Assembly: GCF_016802725.1 (NCBI RefSeq)
Contig: NC_052670.1
Span: 13,917,641-13,981,640, forward strand
DNA from: Solenopsis invicta
Lineage: Eukaryota > Arthropoda > Insecta > Hymenoptera > Formicidae
Reading direction: 5' to 3'
Length of the DNA stretch: 64,000 nt
The translations under genes and the position numbers were made by a program. Positions 47,379 through 58,693 of the stretch are shown one piece after another. Below the pieces are notes generated by a model. The model was not told the DNA's origin. It saw only the letters and a program-made list of their open reading frames with translations, and made no database searches. The stretch's first letter is position 1, and each line of letters starts with the position of its first letter.

Positions 47379-49084
47379 TATATATGCTTCAATTTTCAAG
47401 CGTTGCAAAACATTTTACAAGTACTGTACGATATTTTCATAGCGTATATTGCCAAATTAATTAAAGGAATAAACTTTCACGCAAATTTAATAAAGCAAAT
47501 AGAATTCTTTTATATAAAGTTAAATAATTTCAAACTTTGACATTTTTGTATAAACGTGAAAAATAAAGATATTTTATTTTGTGCAGATTTTTAAATTTAA
47601 ATTGAAATTTTATAACTTATATTGTAAAATTAATTTTAAAATAAAAGAATAAACTTCCATGCAAATTTAATAAAACAAACAGAAATCTAATTCTTTCTTT
47701 ATAAGCCAAATAATTTCGAATATATATTTTATTAAACATTTTATGTATCACTTAATTAAAAATTTTAAACATACTAAAAAAAAGTAATAAAGTGTATATG
47801 TATTGTATTATCCATTAATATGTAAAATTTAAACTATTACAAAGAATAAACGTTTAATTGCACAGGTAACAAGTAATATAATAAATTACTTATTCTGTGG
47901 TTGTGCTGCCTATCGTTAACCAATTTCGTTATCTCGAATCGTCTCATCTCTTTCCTTTTTGTTGCCTGTTCACGGCATTCGTAACATTCACTCGTGAAAA
48001 GTCGATTAATTATAATCACGCATGCACATTTATCAAAATAACTGAAAACTAAAAGTTATCAAAATATACGATGATCACGCGACTTTGCATTGCGCGTTGC
48101 ATTTCAACTAATCGTGCATTACATTACATGTTTTATTATTTTAATACATTCAGAACTTCTTATAATAGATGTTCTCGAATGATAGGAAACCTCATTAGAT
48201 CATTAATGTACAAATGCCGAATTTATGTTACGATTGTGGCAAAGAGGGGAAAGTTGCTGAAGCGTACCTCTTCAATATTTTACATTTTTATGCTGCTTCA
48301 TATAAACAATATTTAGATAAAAATAAAAAGTAAATAAAATATAAATAATACAAACAAAAATTTACAAGTTTTATTTTGTTGTATGCATGCCATCAGCATT
48401 TTAAAAAGTCAGTTATATCTGTAACTGACTGATGTAAATTTTTCATTAATTCATATAATTGAAAACAATAATTTAAATAACTAACGTTATAATTGTGCAA
48501 TTTTATTTCGAAATGTTATATTTTTATGAAAGAAGACTTGTTTGCAGAATATTTTACATTCATTATATTCACTTATCTACAGTAATTGTCCCAATTAAAT
48601 CAACATTTTTATAAATTTCTGTCAAATTTCCTAACTTAAACTAATACAAATTTTATTACAATATATATGATACTAAGGTAAGATTGTTAAATAATAATAG
48701 TAAAATTAACAGTTGTTATGAATACAAATTTGTCAATTTCAAAAATAAATTCAAGCCATTTATTTATTTCAGTGTCCTTATTTCTTTTTATTACTGTCAC
48801 TGTCATTTTTTAATTATTAAATATTTCATCACTTTCTCAATAAATATCAATAAAATAAATACTATTTAATGATTTCTTATATTTGTAGTTTTTTTAATTC
48901 ATAACTTGTATATTTTCAAAAACGATACTATTTGAAAGATCACAGGTACGCTTTTAGCAACTGGTTCATCAAACTACACATCTTTCGCAGTATGTTATAA
49001 AAAGCTTATAACAAATTAATTTGTTGTTAAGAAAAGATTTAACACGTAACAATAGACAAAGATAGGAAGTAATAATTTACAATA
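47379..49084. other. AT-rich spacer with a diverged ~180-bp repeat
   Basis: See the separate repeat entry at 47455-47850. Beyond it, a 9-bp-arm hairpin (AGTCAGTTA/TAACTGACT) sits at 48408-48430. No gene seen. Confidence 0.5.
47455..47850. repeat. Diverged direct repeat, period about 180 bp
   Basis: AAGGAATAAACTTTCACGCA then AATTTAATAAAGCAAA (from 47464) recurs as AAAGAATAAACTTCCATGCA then AATTTAATAAAACAAA (from 47644), each followed by an AAATAATTTC segment. A weaker third start (AAAGAATAAACG) lies at 47841. Old tandem duplication in AT-rich DNA. Confidence 0.6.
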
Positions 49085-49445
49085 AATAATGCCGATATGA
49101 ATTATTGTTATTTTTTTATAACACTTTTTTTAATAATTTTGTAATAACGTTACATTTTACCATAGCAATGGCAAGGTTAAAGGTGGAATAGTCACTCTTG
49201 ACAATCAACTCGTTACCTTTATTTGTTACTCATTGAAAAATATTAACTTGCAACTTTACTCGTTACGTAACCAGTCAACTAATGAGTTAATTTCTTCAAT
49301 GAATAATGCAACGAGTTGTCAAAGTAATTTGTCAAAAGTGATCATTTCCCAAGCCTGACGTTACCATTACCGTTAAGAAAACTGTGACGTCATTACCAAA
49401 TCGTTATTTTAAAAGTAGCAGTAAAGTAACACCTTCCCATTCTTA
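49085..49445. mobile_element. Palindromic GTAAC-rich element
   Basis: The two halves are reverse complements around CGTTACGTAA (about 49261-49270). Left-half landmarks, from the outside in, are GTAATAACGTTACATTTT, GCAATGG-AAGG, GGAATAGTCACTCTTGAC, CTCGTTACC and TACTCATTGAAAAATATTAA. The right half repeats them inverted as AAAACTGTGACGTCATTAC, CCATTACCG, GTCAAAAGTGATCATTTCCC, GCAACGAG and TTCTTCAATGAATAATG. Arms are about 180 bp at moderate identity. GTTAC/GTAAC recurs many times. No termini with a clear target duplication were found. Confidence 0.6.
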
Positions 49446-52400
49446 ACAACAGATGCCTAAAATATTAAGCGGCAATTTCGGACTTTGATTTGCATCCAAA
49501 ACAACGCCACCCGAATGCGAAATATAATAACTTAATTGGTACGCATTTGGCAATCTCTCTCCTCCATTAAAATACTAAGATTAATTGCGCGATAATAGGC
49601 ATTTATTAATGCGTCGCGACGTTACTCGACCTGGAGTCGACTCGTTTCGTACACGTAATTTCATCCTGACGCCATGTAACACGATACGATTAATAAAATC
49701 AAGTTATAATAGCTACTTAATTGAAACGCGATAGACTGCCTGTATGTGCGACCTAAATTTACTATCGCGCGCGTGACACATTCCCGACGCATAAATTTGG
49801 CGAAATGCATGAATTATTAATAAATAATCGGCGCATCGCGGCTTTCCATTACATTTGAATCACTCGAGCCCGCGACTCGCGTATCACTTCGCGCGCTCGC
49901 AGTCTAAAAATATTTGAACTCGAACGTTAGGAGAACAATCGTCGCCGGCGGGCGCGACAATTTGCAATTAAAAAGTAATTTACAATTCTCCCGCCGAACG
50001 ACTCGCTTCGACTCCCGTCTCGAGCAAATAAATCGTGCGGGACGTACCGAAAACCGCTTCGATAAATTATCGTTTGTCTTGGCGCGCCTGCGAGTCGCCG
50101 ATCGTGGGAGTTAATTAATCGCGTGGGCGCTAACTGCTTCATGGGGAAGCAACTATGTTTGACACCTGGTACCCGTCGCGATACGTGTTTCGTGGGAAAA
50201 TGCGACGATGCAGGGAGAGGCACGTACCGCTCGAGCCTCGCCACGCGAATGACAACAGGGTGACCTCGTGTAGATACGCAAACGGAACACCGCACTTACA
50301 ACGCACAGCAAGTGTACCGAGCGGCTTATAGACCAACTAATTCGCCATCGGCAAATAAAAATATTTACCTTGCCGTAAGATAATTGCGCGCGGAGTATTT
50401 AGAGCAGAGCAGCCTCTTGCGCCTTGTATTTCAAATTAATTTGGAAGAGAATTATTATCGCACGTTATGCTCCTCGTTGTAGACTCATTAGCAACGTCGG
50501 AGTTAATGGCGATAGCTTTGTTCTCTATCGAGAATTTTCGTTTGAAATGGGACACAGACAATTCGCACGTAAAAATTTGCTATTGATAACGATCGATTTG
50601 TCAGCTGTCGATGTGAGTTGATTTTTGGTTTTTGTTACTTTACGCGTGGGCGTTACAGCAACCGATATTGTGGCGTACAAATTATTTATAATTAATCCAT
50701 GTATTGAACGAAAATTCGAATAATAATAAATTAATTCGATATTTCAACGGAATTATCAAATCTAACGTTAAAGCCAAGCTTACCGAAGAATAAATTTTGA
50801 TCGTGCAGTGAATGCATCGTGTAATTAACCCAATATATTTTAATGCTTTCCGAGCGCGTAGCATGAGTTCGGTGATTTGTTAAAACCCCCTACAGCTCGA
50901 AGTCCATCCGTTATGAAATGTATCGCAATGTATCGTAATACAGCATGCGTCGCGCATGATTAATTTCGAGAGTGCCATGCAAAATGCCACGTCCGTCGTA
51001 TTTCTGATAGTCATTATCCCGATAGCTACTACTCTGATAATTAGCGCGCGGGCGCGCGATGGTAATTAACGACATTTTAGCGCGCCGCGCCGTGTGAGTA
51101 CCGCGAAAGAGCAGCGGGAACAAGAAGAAGGCTCGGGGAGATATCGGACGATCGCGGAGCAATTATGTAATGAGCAATTTGTTTTTTTATTTATTGCGCG
51201 TTACTATTAACGTACACGTGTAAACCTGGTGGTCTGAACGCGCGTGAACTCTATTACCATTAATCAACCGTTGTTGCTTGTGGTCCGAGAACTATATTAC
51301 CTCGATTTTCGACTTTAATTAATCTTCATAATATGATTTTAGAGTTTCAGAGCAATCTGTGTAATTTTACGCTTTTAGTATTGTAGTACAACTTGTGTAT
51401 TAAATCTAGTAATAACTACAAAGTGTATTTTGTTTAGTACATCGGTGTAATATTTAACAAATTTTATCAAACGTAATAATAATAATGGCCAATTATTATA
51501 TTTGGCAATAATTGCTAATATTTAATAATTATTAATATTTTTAATATTTAATAAAACTGAATATATTTAAGAAAGCAAAATTAATGTTTAATTAACTTCA
51601 GTAACATTAACTACATATTTAATTAATTTTACATTTAATTTCACATTTCAAAGTTTTAGTAACTATCATCTTACAGTTCAACAAAAAAAAACCTCAGAAC
51701 AAGAGCAATAGTTTTCTATAGTTTTTCACACGTTTAATAAAAATCTGACTTCCAAATTATTTCCTTGTCATCATTTTAAGAAATTTAAAATTAAATTTAC
51801 AAAAAAAGTAAATGAACGAATGGTTAAATGAATAAATGAACTATTTTCACGTACTTTATCATATAACTAAAATATGTGTCGTACTGGAGAAGTTTTATTG
51901 CAATCAAAATTAAATAAGACTCTTAACCCTCAAAAGGAATTTTTGATATCATATATGATTAACAAGATGATTAGAAAAATATGAAGTCTATTACAAAAGT
52001 AGCTATCAATTATATTATTGATAATTTATCAATAGTTTTTAACTATATTTTTTTACTCTTAAGAGGTTTTTAGATTATTGAATCTAACGGCTCATGTCAA
52101 AATTGACAAATTCAAAATGGCAAATATAAAAATTCAAAAAGTCTGAATTTTTGCAAAAATTTATATAACAGAAGTCTTTCATGATACTGAATATGAATTT
52201 AACTCTTAACTACACTGGCTAAAAGTACCAAAAACTAATTTTGTGAACTTTTGCGGAAAAATGGAAAGAAATAGGTTAGTCAGGTTAGTTCCATTATAAA
52301 AATTGTACTTTTCCCTCTTTGTCATTTAAATTTCAGAGAAGTAATTATAATTTTAGACTACCATTCCACATAGAATTGTGTACACAAAAATATTTCTTCT

Positions 52401-52941
52401 CTACAACTTTTGCAAATCTCTCAAAATGTGATGGAGCAGTTTGGGAATTGCATTCATCATCTAAAAAAACTAACTAACTAACTGAGTAAGAAATAATCAG
52501 TTTTATTCTGATGTTCAAAAAAAGTTACTTTTTGTTAACTGTGTCATTACTACTAGATTTTTTAATGCAGTATCAAAATGTTCCATGTATCTTTAGATTT
52601 CTTGTAAAACTCAGATCCTAATTTTAATTTTGAAATATATAAATGCTAATTAAATTCTGGATTTATTACATGACGCATTAAGTATCCATTAACAAATTCT
52701 CATCCAAATCTATGATGAAGAGCCTCATAAATGCGTCCCTTGGATACATTTTTTTTTTTACGCCAGAGAGCGCTATTTTTAATTCCGGCAGCGAACATAA
52801 TTCGCGGATATTCTTCGTGAAAAATTACGTCGTTGTAATATCGAGCTGAGACACGGTGGCAGGCGATTCATTCATTCGCGACGTTATCGATACAGGCGAT
52901 CGAGTTGCTCCAAAGGGTTGCGATAAATTGTGCCCCAAATG

Positions 52942-52994
<53 letters not shown>

Positions 52995-53640
52995 AGCTCG
53001 CGTTTCTATCGATAGCAAGTAAGCAATTTTCATTAATTATACATTTGGGCGCCGCTCCGGACAAGATCCGATCGCGATATCGAATCGCCGCAATGAGCGT
53101 AAAAAGTGTTTGAGCAATTATGGCATGCAACGTAACAAGTGGCATCTGTTGCATTCCGTCGTTCTAAGTGCTGCGAAACACTTCGTCACCTGGCGCGCTG
53201 CCAATTGGCACACTTCGCCCCTCCGGCGGAACTTATCGCGCGCAGCGTTGCGTTTTCATAACGCCATTTTTCCGGCACCACGCCGGCACGAGGCCGTTGA
53301 ATAATTTATCCGTTCGACAGTGACAAAGAACCGACGCGACGCACTATTCGTAGAGACGTGGGTTAACGAAAAAGAAAAAAGGGAAACCGTCGCGCATGTG
53401 TGCGGGGGCGTATAGGGATGACGTTTCCATCGCGATATGTGTTTCACGTGAATTACCAACGGAAACGAAATTACTTCGATGACACTTGTTTAATCGACTC
53501 GAAAAACTGACGTTCGGTTTTTCGCTGAAATCGAAGTGAAAGAATGATCAAAAAGCGGCACGCGCAACGTCAGCCTTTTTCATTCTTTATTGACGTAGAC
53601 GGGAAATCCATCGTTTCTCGTTGCATTGCGCGAACTGTCG
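49446..53640. other. Spacer with GC-balanced block at 49.6-51.2 kb
   Basis: The 49.6-51.2 kb part is CpG-bearing with overlapping frames on both strands (49914-50114 plus, 49927-50295 minus). 51.3-52.75 kb is AT-rich. 52.8-53.55 kb is GC-balanced again. No domain is recognised in any frame. Confidence 0.45.
52941..52988. repeat. (GA)n microsatellite
   Basis: GA units with minor interruptions at both ends (GAAAG, GAGGG). The Glu-Arg and Leu-Ser repeat peptides on the two strands come from it. Confidence 0.93.
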
Positions 53641-55690
53641 TTGTATTGCTGACTTTTTTTCTAATCATGCGTGTGAGAGTTGAATGACAATTTTTTACTC
53701 GGTAAAACGTAGCGCTTTGACACTGTACGTAGAAGAATATTGTTGGAACACATGCAATTTTATATTCACTTTTTGGAAAGTTTGCAATACGTTGTAAAAG
53801 CATGAATTCCAAAAGTTTTTAATAAAACCTTGTTGTTGAAATTTTAATATTTGAAGATACTTAGAGAAATTTTATATTAAAAAATTACAAGTTAAATCAG
53901 TGATCTTGATAACTAAATTTTTTTTTATTTATTTTATGTATCGTAACACAGGGTTGCTATTTTTTTTTCCAATTGCGCGTATAAAGATTGAATGACAATT
54001 TTACCAGACAAAGGATAGCGCTTTGACATTATATATTGTAGGGTTCTATTAAAACATGATTTTATATTCTCTTTTTAAATATTTTGCAACATTATAAAAG
54101 TATTGATTCTCAAAGTTTTCATTAAAATTTTTTTGCTTAAATTTCAACATTTGAAGATATTTAAAGAAACTTTTTGTTAAAAATTTATGAATTAAATCAG
54201 TGATTCATCTGCTAAGCAAATTTTCTCCCATTTATTTTATGTGTCGTAACAAATGGGGATTACTATTTTTTTATCTAATAGCACGTATAAGGATTGAATA
54301 ACAATTTTACCAGACAAAGCATAGCACTTTGACATTATATATTGTAGGATTCTATTAAAACATATTATTTTCTATTAAAACATATTCTATTAAAACATAT
54401 TCTCTTTTTGAATATTTTGCAACATTATAAAAGTATTGATTCTCAAAGTTTTCATTAAAATTTTTTTGCTTAAATTTCAACATTTGAAGATATTTAAAGA
54501 AATTTTTTGTTAAAAATTTATGAATTAAATCAGTGATTCATCTGCTAAGCAAATTTTCTCCCATTTATTTTATGTGTCGTAACAAATGGGGATTACTATT
54601 TTTTTATCTAATAGCACGTATAAGGATTGAATAACAATTTTACCAGACAAAGCATAGCACTTTGACATTATATATTGTAGGATTCTATTAAAACATATTA
54701 TTTTCTATTAAAACATATTCTATTAAAACATATTCTCTTTTTGAATATTTTGCAACATTATAAAAGTATTGATTCTCATAGTTTTCATTAAAATTTTGTT
54801 GCTTAAATTTTAATATTTGAAGATATTTAAAAACATTTTATATTAAAAATTTAAGAATTGAATCAGTCATCTATTTGCTAATCAAATTTTCTCCCATTTA
54901 TTTTATGTTTTGTAACAAATGGGGATTACTATTTTTTTTCCAATAGCACGTATAAAGATTGAATGACAATTTTACCTAATAAAGTATAGCGCTTTAACAT
55001 TGCATATTATAGAATTACATTGAAATATTATAAAAGTATTAATTTCTGAAGTTTCCATTAAAATTTTATTGCTGAAATTTCAATATTCGGATCAAGATAT
55101 TTAAAAAAATGTTCATGTTTAATATTTATGAATTAAATCAGTGATCTGCTCGATAAGCGAAATCTATTCTATTTATTTTGTATCGTCACAAATGGTGATT
55201 CTTATCTCTTATAACCACGCGTAAAAACTAAATTTACAATTTTAATTAATAAAGCATAGCGCATTGACATTACATGTTAAAGAATTATATTGAAATACAT
55301 GTTATTTTATATTTACCTCTTATAAATTCTATATTATAAAAATATTGATTCTTAAGATGAGGTTCCTATTTTATAATTTTGTCACTTTAACTTAAATATT
55401 CATGTAAAATATTCACGTTCAATTTTAATATTCACGTGGTTGCGCAATGTGTAAAGATCTTCAAACATGCACTTTAACTTTAAATATTATCAAAATATAT
55501 TTTCGGAACAATAAATTACATATCCAAGTTATTTATCAATCAATAAAATGTTCAAATCTCGGAGAAAAACATTCAGACAATTTTCACGAAACGTCTAGAA
55601 CTGACGACTTAATATTACGTCGGCGGTCTGCTGTATTACCAAAAATCACCTTTCTTGTCTTGTGTCGTAACGAATGGCGGTCGTTATTTA
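53641..55690. repeat. Local tandem array, about 310-330-bp units
   Basis: A recurring anchor TGAATGACAATTTTAC (or variant) occurs at 53681, 53989, 54295, 54628, 54960 and about 55229, giving periods of 308, 306, 333, 332 and about 269. Each unit carries the same sequence order: CTTTGACATTATATATTGTA, TTTTGCAACATTATAAAAGT, ATTTGAAGATATTTAAA, AATCAGTGATTCATCTGCTA, CCCATTTATTTTATG, TCGTAACAAATGGGGATTAC. A partial last unit ends near GTGTCGTAACGAATGG (55660-55690). The segments 54070-54402 and 54403-54735 are almost identical, so the newest duplication is one 333-bp step. The longer units carry extra copies of TCTATTAAAACATATT. It is a satellite-like array embedded between GC-balanced blocks. Confidence 0.88.
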
Positions 55691-58002
55691 CTTCTTAAGG
55701 ATTTTCACGGATGCGCTGCGAAGCGCAAACGAGAATCTGCTAATCACGCCGCAGTGTGCACGTGATGCAGTGCATAAGCACACTACACGAGGGACGAGCG
55801 ATACATCACGCGTATCGGTATGCGAGACGTGTATGTACATCCTCTCCGTGCACCCTCTGCATCAACGAGTAACACCCCGTATCATTCGTGATTTACACCT
55901 TCTGCTTCCTGTAGGTAGCGCGAGTACAGCGAGCCGCCTACCGAACTAAATATCTCGATAGCGCTCTTGTGACCAATATCCACCGAAATATTATACGGTT
56001 GCGCTTCGTGCTCGCACTAAATCACCGCAATAAATCAAAGAGTCACGCGCCAGAGAGCCACTGGAATTATAGCGCGCATTATCGAATTACGATACCGAAC
56101 TAAGAGTGTCCTTCGATGCAATTAACGTTTCAAATACGTCAAGGCACGTTACCTATTGCCACATATCCCATCTCCTTCGAAAAATACTGTAATTTTTAAT
56201 AAATCTCAGTATTGTTTTAGAGAATTTAAAAATTTGTATAACTATAATTAAATTGATCATTAAATAATTTTTAGTGTTTTGTACTAGAAATTTTTTTAAT
56301 TCTTGAAAACAATAGTAGTGGTGCAAACATTTCGCTAAATATGAAATTTTCGAAAAATTTGAATACGCTTTTATAAAATGTCTTTGAAACAATGAGATCT
56401 TTCATTAAAATCTTTTTCTTTAATTTAACTAGATTAACAATTTAAACTTTGAAATAAAAAAAATTCTATTTTTTTTTCAAAAAGCGTTTATCTTCTTACT
56501 GTGTTAAAAGCATTATTTTTTAAATAATATATTTAATCATCTGTCATCATAGTTACATTGTGTTCATAAAACTTTTTCAAAGGCGTATTTTGATTATTTT
56601 ATTTGAAGCTCAAAATAAGTACAAATTCTACTGAAATTCATATAATTTTCTTGAAATGTATAAACTCATTTATAGAACTTTTAAAACCAACGATGCACTG
56701 TTTTTTCATTAACAGTATTTTCTTCAAAACTTCTGTTAATATTGCCAGTAGCTGCAGTAGCATTATCATCCAATTTGCATTCATAAGAAAATTATACGTA
56801 TTTTAGTAGAATTTACTTATTTTAAATTTTAAACAAAACAACCAAATTGCGCTTTTGAAAACAACTTTATAAACACAATATAGTACGATAATAATTAACT
56901 AAACTGTATTTAAAATTACGCAAAAAAATTAATATAACTAAAACAGTGATATTAATATTTTTAATTAATGAAAATTCAACATTTCGCATCTTAGCTGAAT
57001 TAATTACGTTAAAATATATTCGTACATTTGCACGCATCAACATAATTATCACACTCACGCGACAAATACACGAAAACGCATGAACCATAAATATACTATG
57101 AAAAAAAAAAAAAAGAAAAAACAAAACAGAAGGCAAAATAACGACGTTGTCCAATTTGGATTAAATAGCAATAGTCGCACTCATTAAATTTGATATAGTT
57201 AACCACCGCAGCGCGAGAAAAAGATAAAGAGGAGGAAAATTTGATGGAAAAAGGTAACGTGATGAAATACTTGACGGCGATATAAAAGAAGGCGGTCCTG
57301 AATTTGATGGAACGACGCGGCGAAAAGAATAAGCAGTCGTCTATTATATCTGTCTTTCGTTTTTATTTATATTACAGTACTTAGGAGCTCGTCGAAAAAT
57401 AGGAGAGGGCACTTGGCGTTTTTCTTACACTTACTATATATGACAAAGTAACACGCGATATACAGTACGTATCCCCTCGGAGAATAATCAATCGCGTTTA
57501 CGTAAGATTTGATTGACGGGCGGTTAATGCGGTTAATCATGTGTCGTACGCCAGTAGATAATCCAGAAAATCGGGACGTACGATCGCGCAAAAGTGGCAC
57601 GTTGACGGTTCATACGTCACGCGAGGACCGCGGCAATTTCATTAGCTTATGGTCACGGAATTCCAAATGCTCAAGGATATACATGTATAACCACCGCAAC
57701 GCGAAAACAATGGAGAACTTCTCCCGCCCACTCGCTCGTTCCCGCTCGCTCCGTCGTTCGCTCTTCCATCCATCAAAAGAAAACCACCTGAGTCTACCCT
57801 CCGTCTGAAAACTTTATGGCTCGCGTATAAAATCACACCTCTGCCAAAGTTCGAGGCTGTAAGTGCCGAAGACAATCACGAGTGGGAATAAACGTCATTC
57901 GCATTTTTCGTACTTGAGTGAATTATTTAGAACACAACCAGACGCTCCCCTTCAATTTTAATAAACTTGGAACGTGCTGAACGACACGTATTTTTTTTTA
58001 TA
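55691..58002. other. Spacer
   Basis: A GC-balanced part runs from 55.69 to 56.15 kb, AT-rich DNA to 57.2 kb, and another GC-balanced part to 57.9 kb. Overlapping frames at 57509-57808 (plus) and 57642-57875 (minus) show no domain. Confidence 0.45.
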
Positions 58003-58198
58003 CACTGAGAAAAAAAATCGTTAATTAGACTAAATTTTTCAACTTGATTGAATTTCTTTAGTTCAAGTATTTAAGTTAAATATTATAAAGTGAAGTTGAA
58101 GTACTTTATGTATTTGGGTCAAATACATAAGTAGTTGAACTGAAAAAATTTAATCTAATTAAAAAATTTAGTCAAGTTAGTGACTCTTTTTCTCAGTA
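58003..58198. mobile_element. TA-flanked MITE, CACYGAGAAAA-end family (copy 3)
   Basis: 196 bp. The left end CACTGAGAAAAAAAATC and the reverse complement of the right end TACTGAGAAAAAGAGTC match, and the arms continue through GACTAAATTTTT, GATTGAATTT / GATTAAATTTTTT, TTCAAGTA / TTCAACTA and CTTATGTATTTG-type motifs to a centre near 58098. TA at 58001-58002 and 58199-58200. Its right TA is also the left TA of the next element. Confidence 0.8.
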
Positions 58199-58200
58199 TA

Positions 58201-58693
58201 AGCGCTGAGTTGCACGTTGAAGTAAAACATCCATTTGATAAAGGGTTGGTTATATTCGAAGCAATTATAATTGTCAAAACTAATTGTAAAAGATAGAAAA
58301 ATTTGTTCAATAAATAAAAGTTGAATGGTTTTAAAAGTATTCTATAATGAAATAATAAAAATATTTTTAAATCTTGCAACAATAGAATTGGAGACTTATT
58401 ACGATTCGAAATCAACGAGTGATGAAATAGAGCAAATTAATGTTACATTAATGTTAAATTAATATCACATTAATTTGCTCTATTCAATCACTCGTTGATT
58501 TTTAAATCTACCAAAAAAATTTCTTTTTTAACTTCGATTTTAAAAATTATTAGAAAGTGCTCTTAAAACCATTCAATTTTCATTCGGAACATTTTTTTCT
58601 GCCTTTTACAGTTTCGATGACATTCACTTTGAAAGAAAATAAACCGATTCTTTCAAAGGGATGTTTTAACCTTTTCACGTGCCACTCGGCACT
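58201..58693. mobile_element. 493-bp palindromic element abutting the previous MITE
   Basis: The left end AGCGCTGAGTTGCACG and the reverse complement of the right end AGTGCCGAGTGGCACG start arms of about 235 bp. Shared inward motifs are AAAACATCC, GAATG/GTTG, TAAAAG-CAGAAAAA, TTGAATGGTTTTAA and, at the centre, a 33-34-bp nearly perfect pair (58409-58442 / 58467-58502) with AATCAACGAGTGAT and TAGAGCAAATTAATGT. TA at 58199-58200 and 58694-58695. Frames at 58155-58415 (minus) and 58557-58784 (plus) encode similar peptides only because the arms are inverted copies. Confidence 0.82.

Noticed and set aside
51923..52220. Possible piggyBac-type TTAA-flanked element (TTAACCCTC start)
   Set aside because: No matching inverted end next to a second TTAA could be aligned convincingly.
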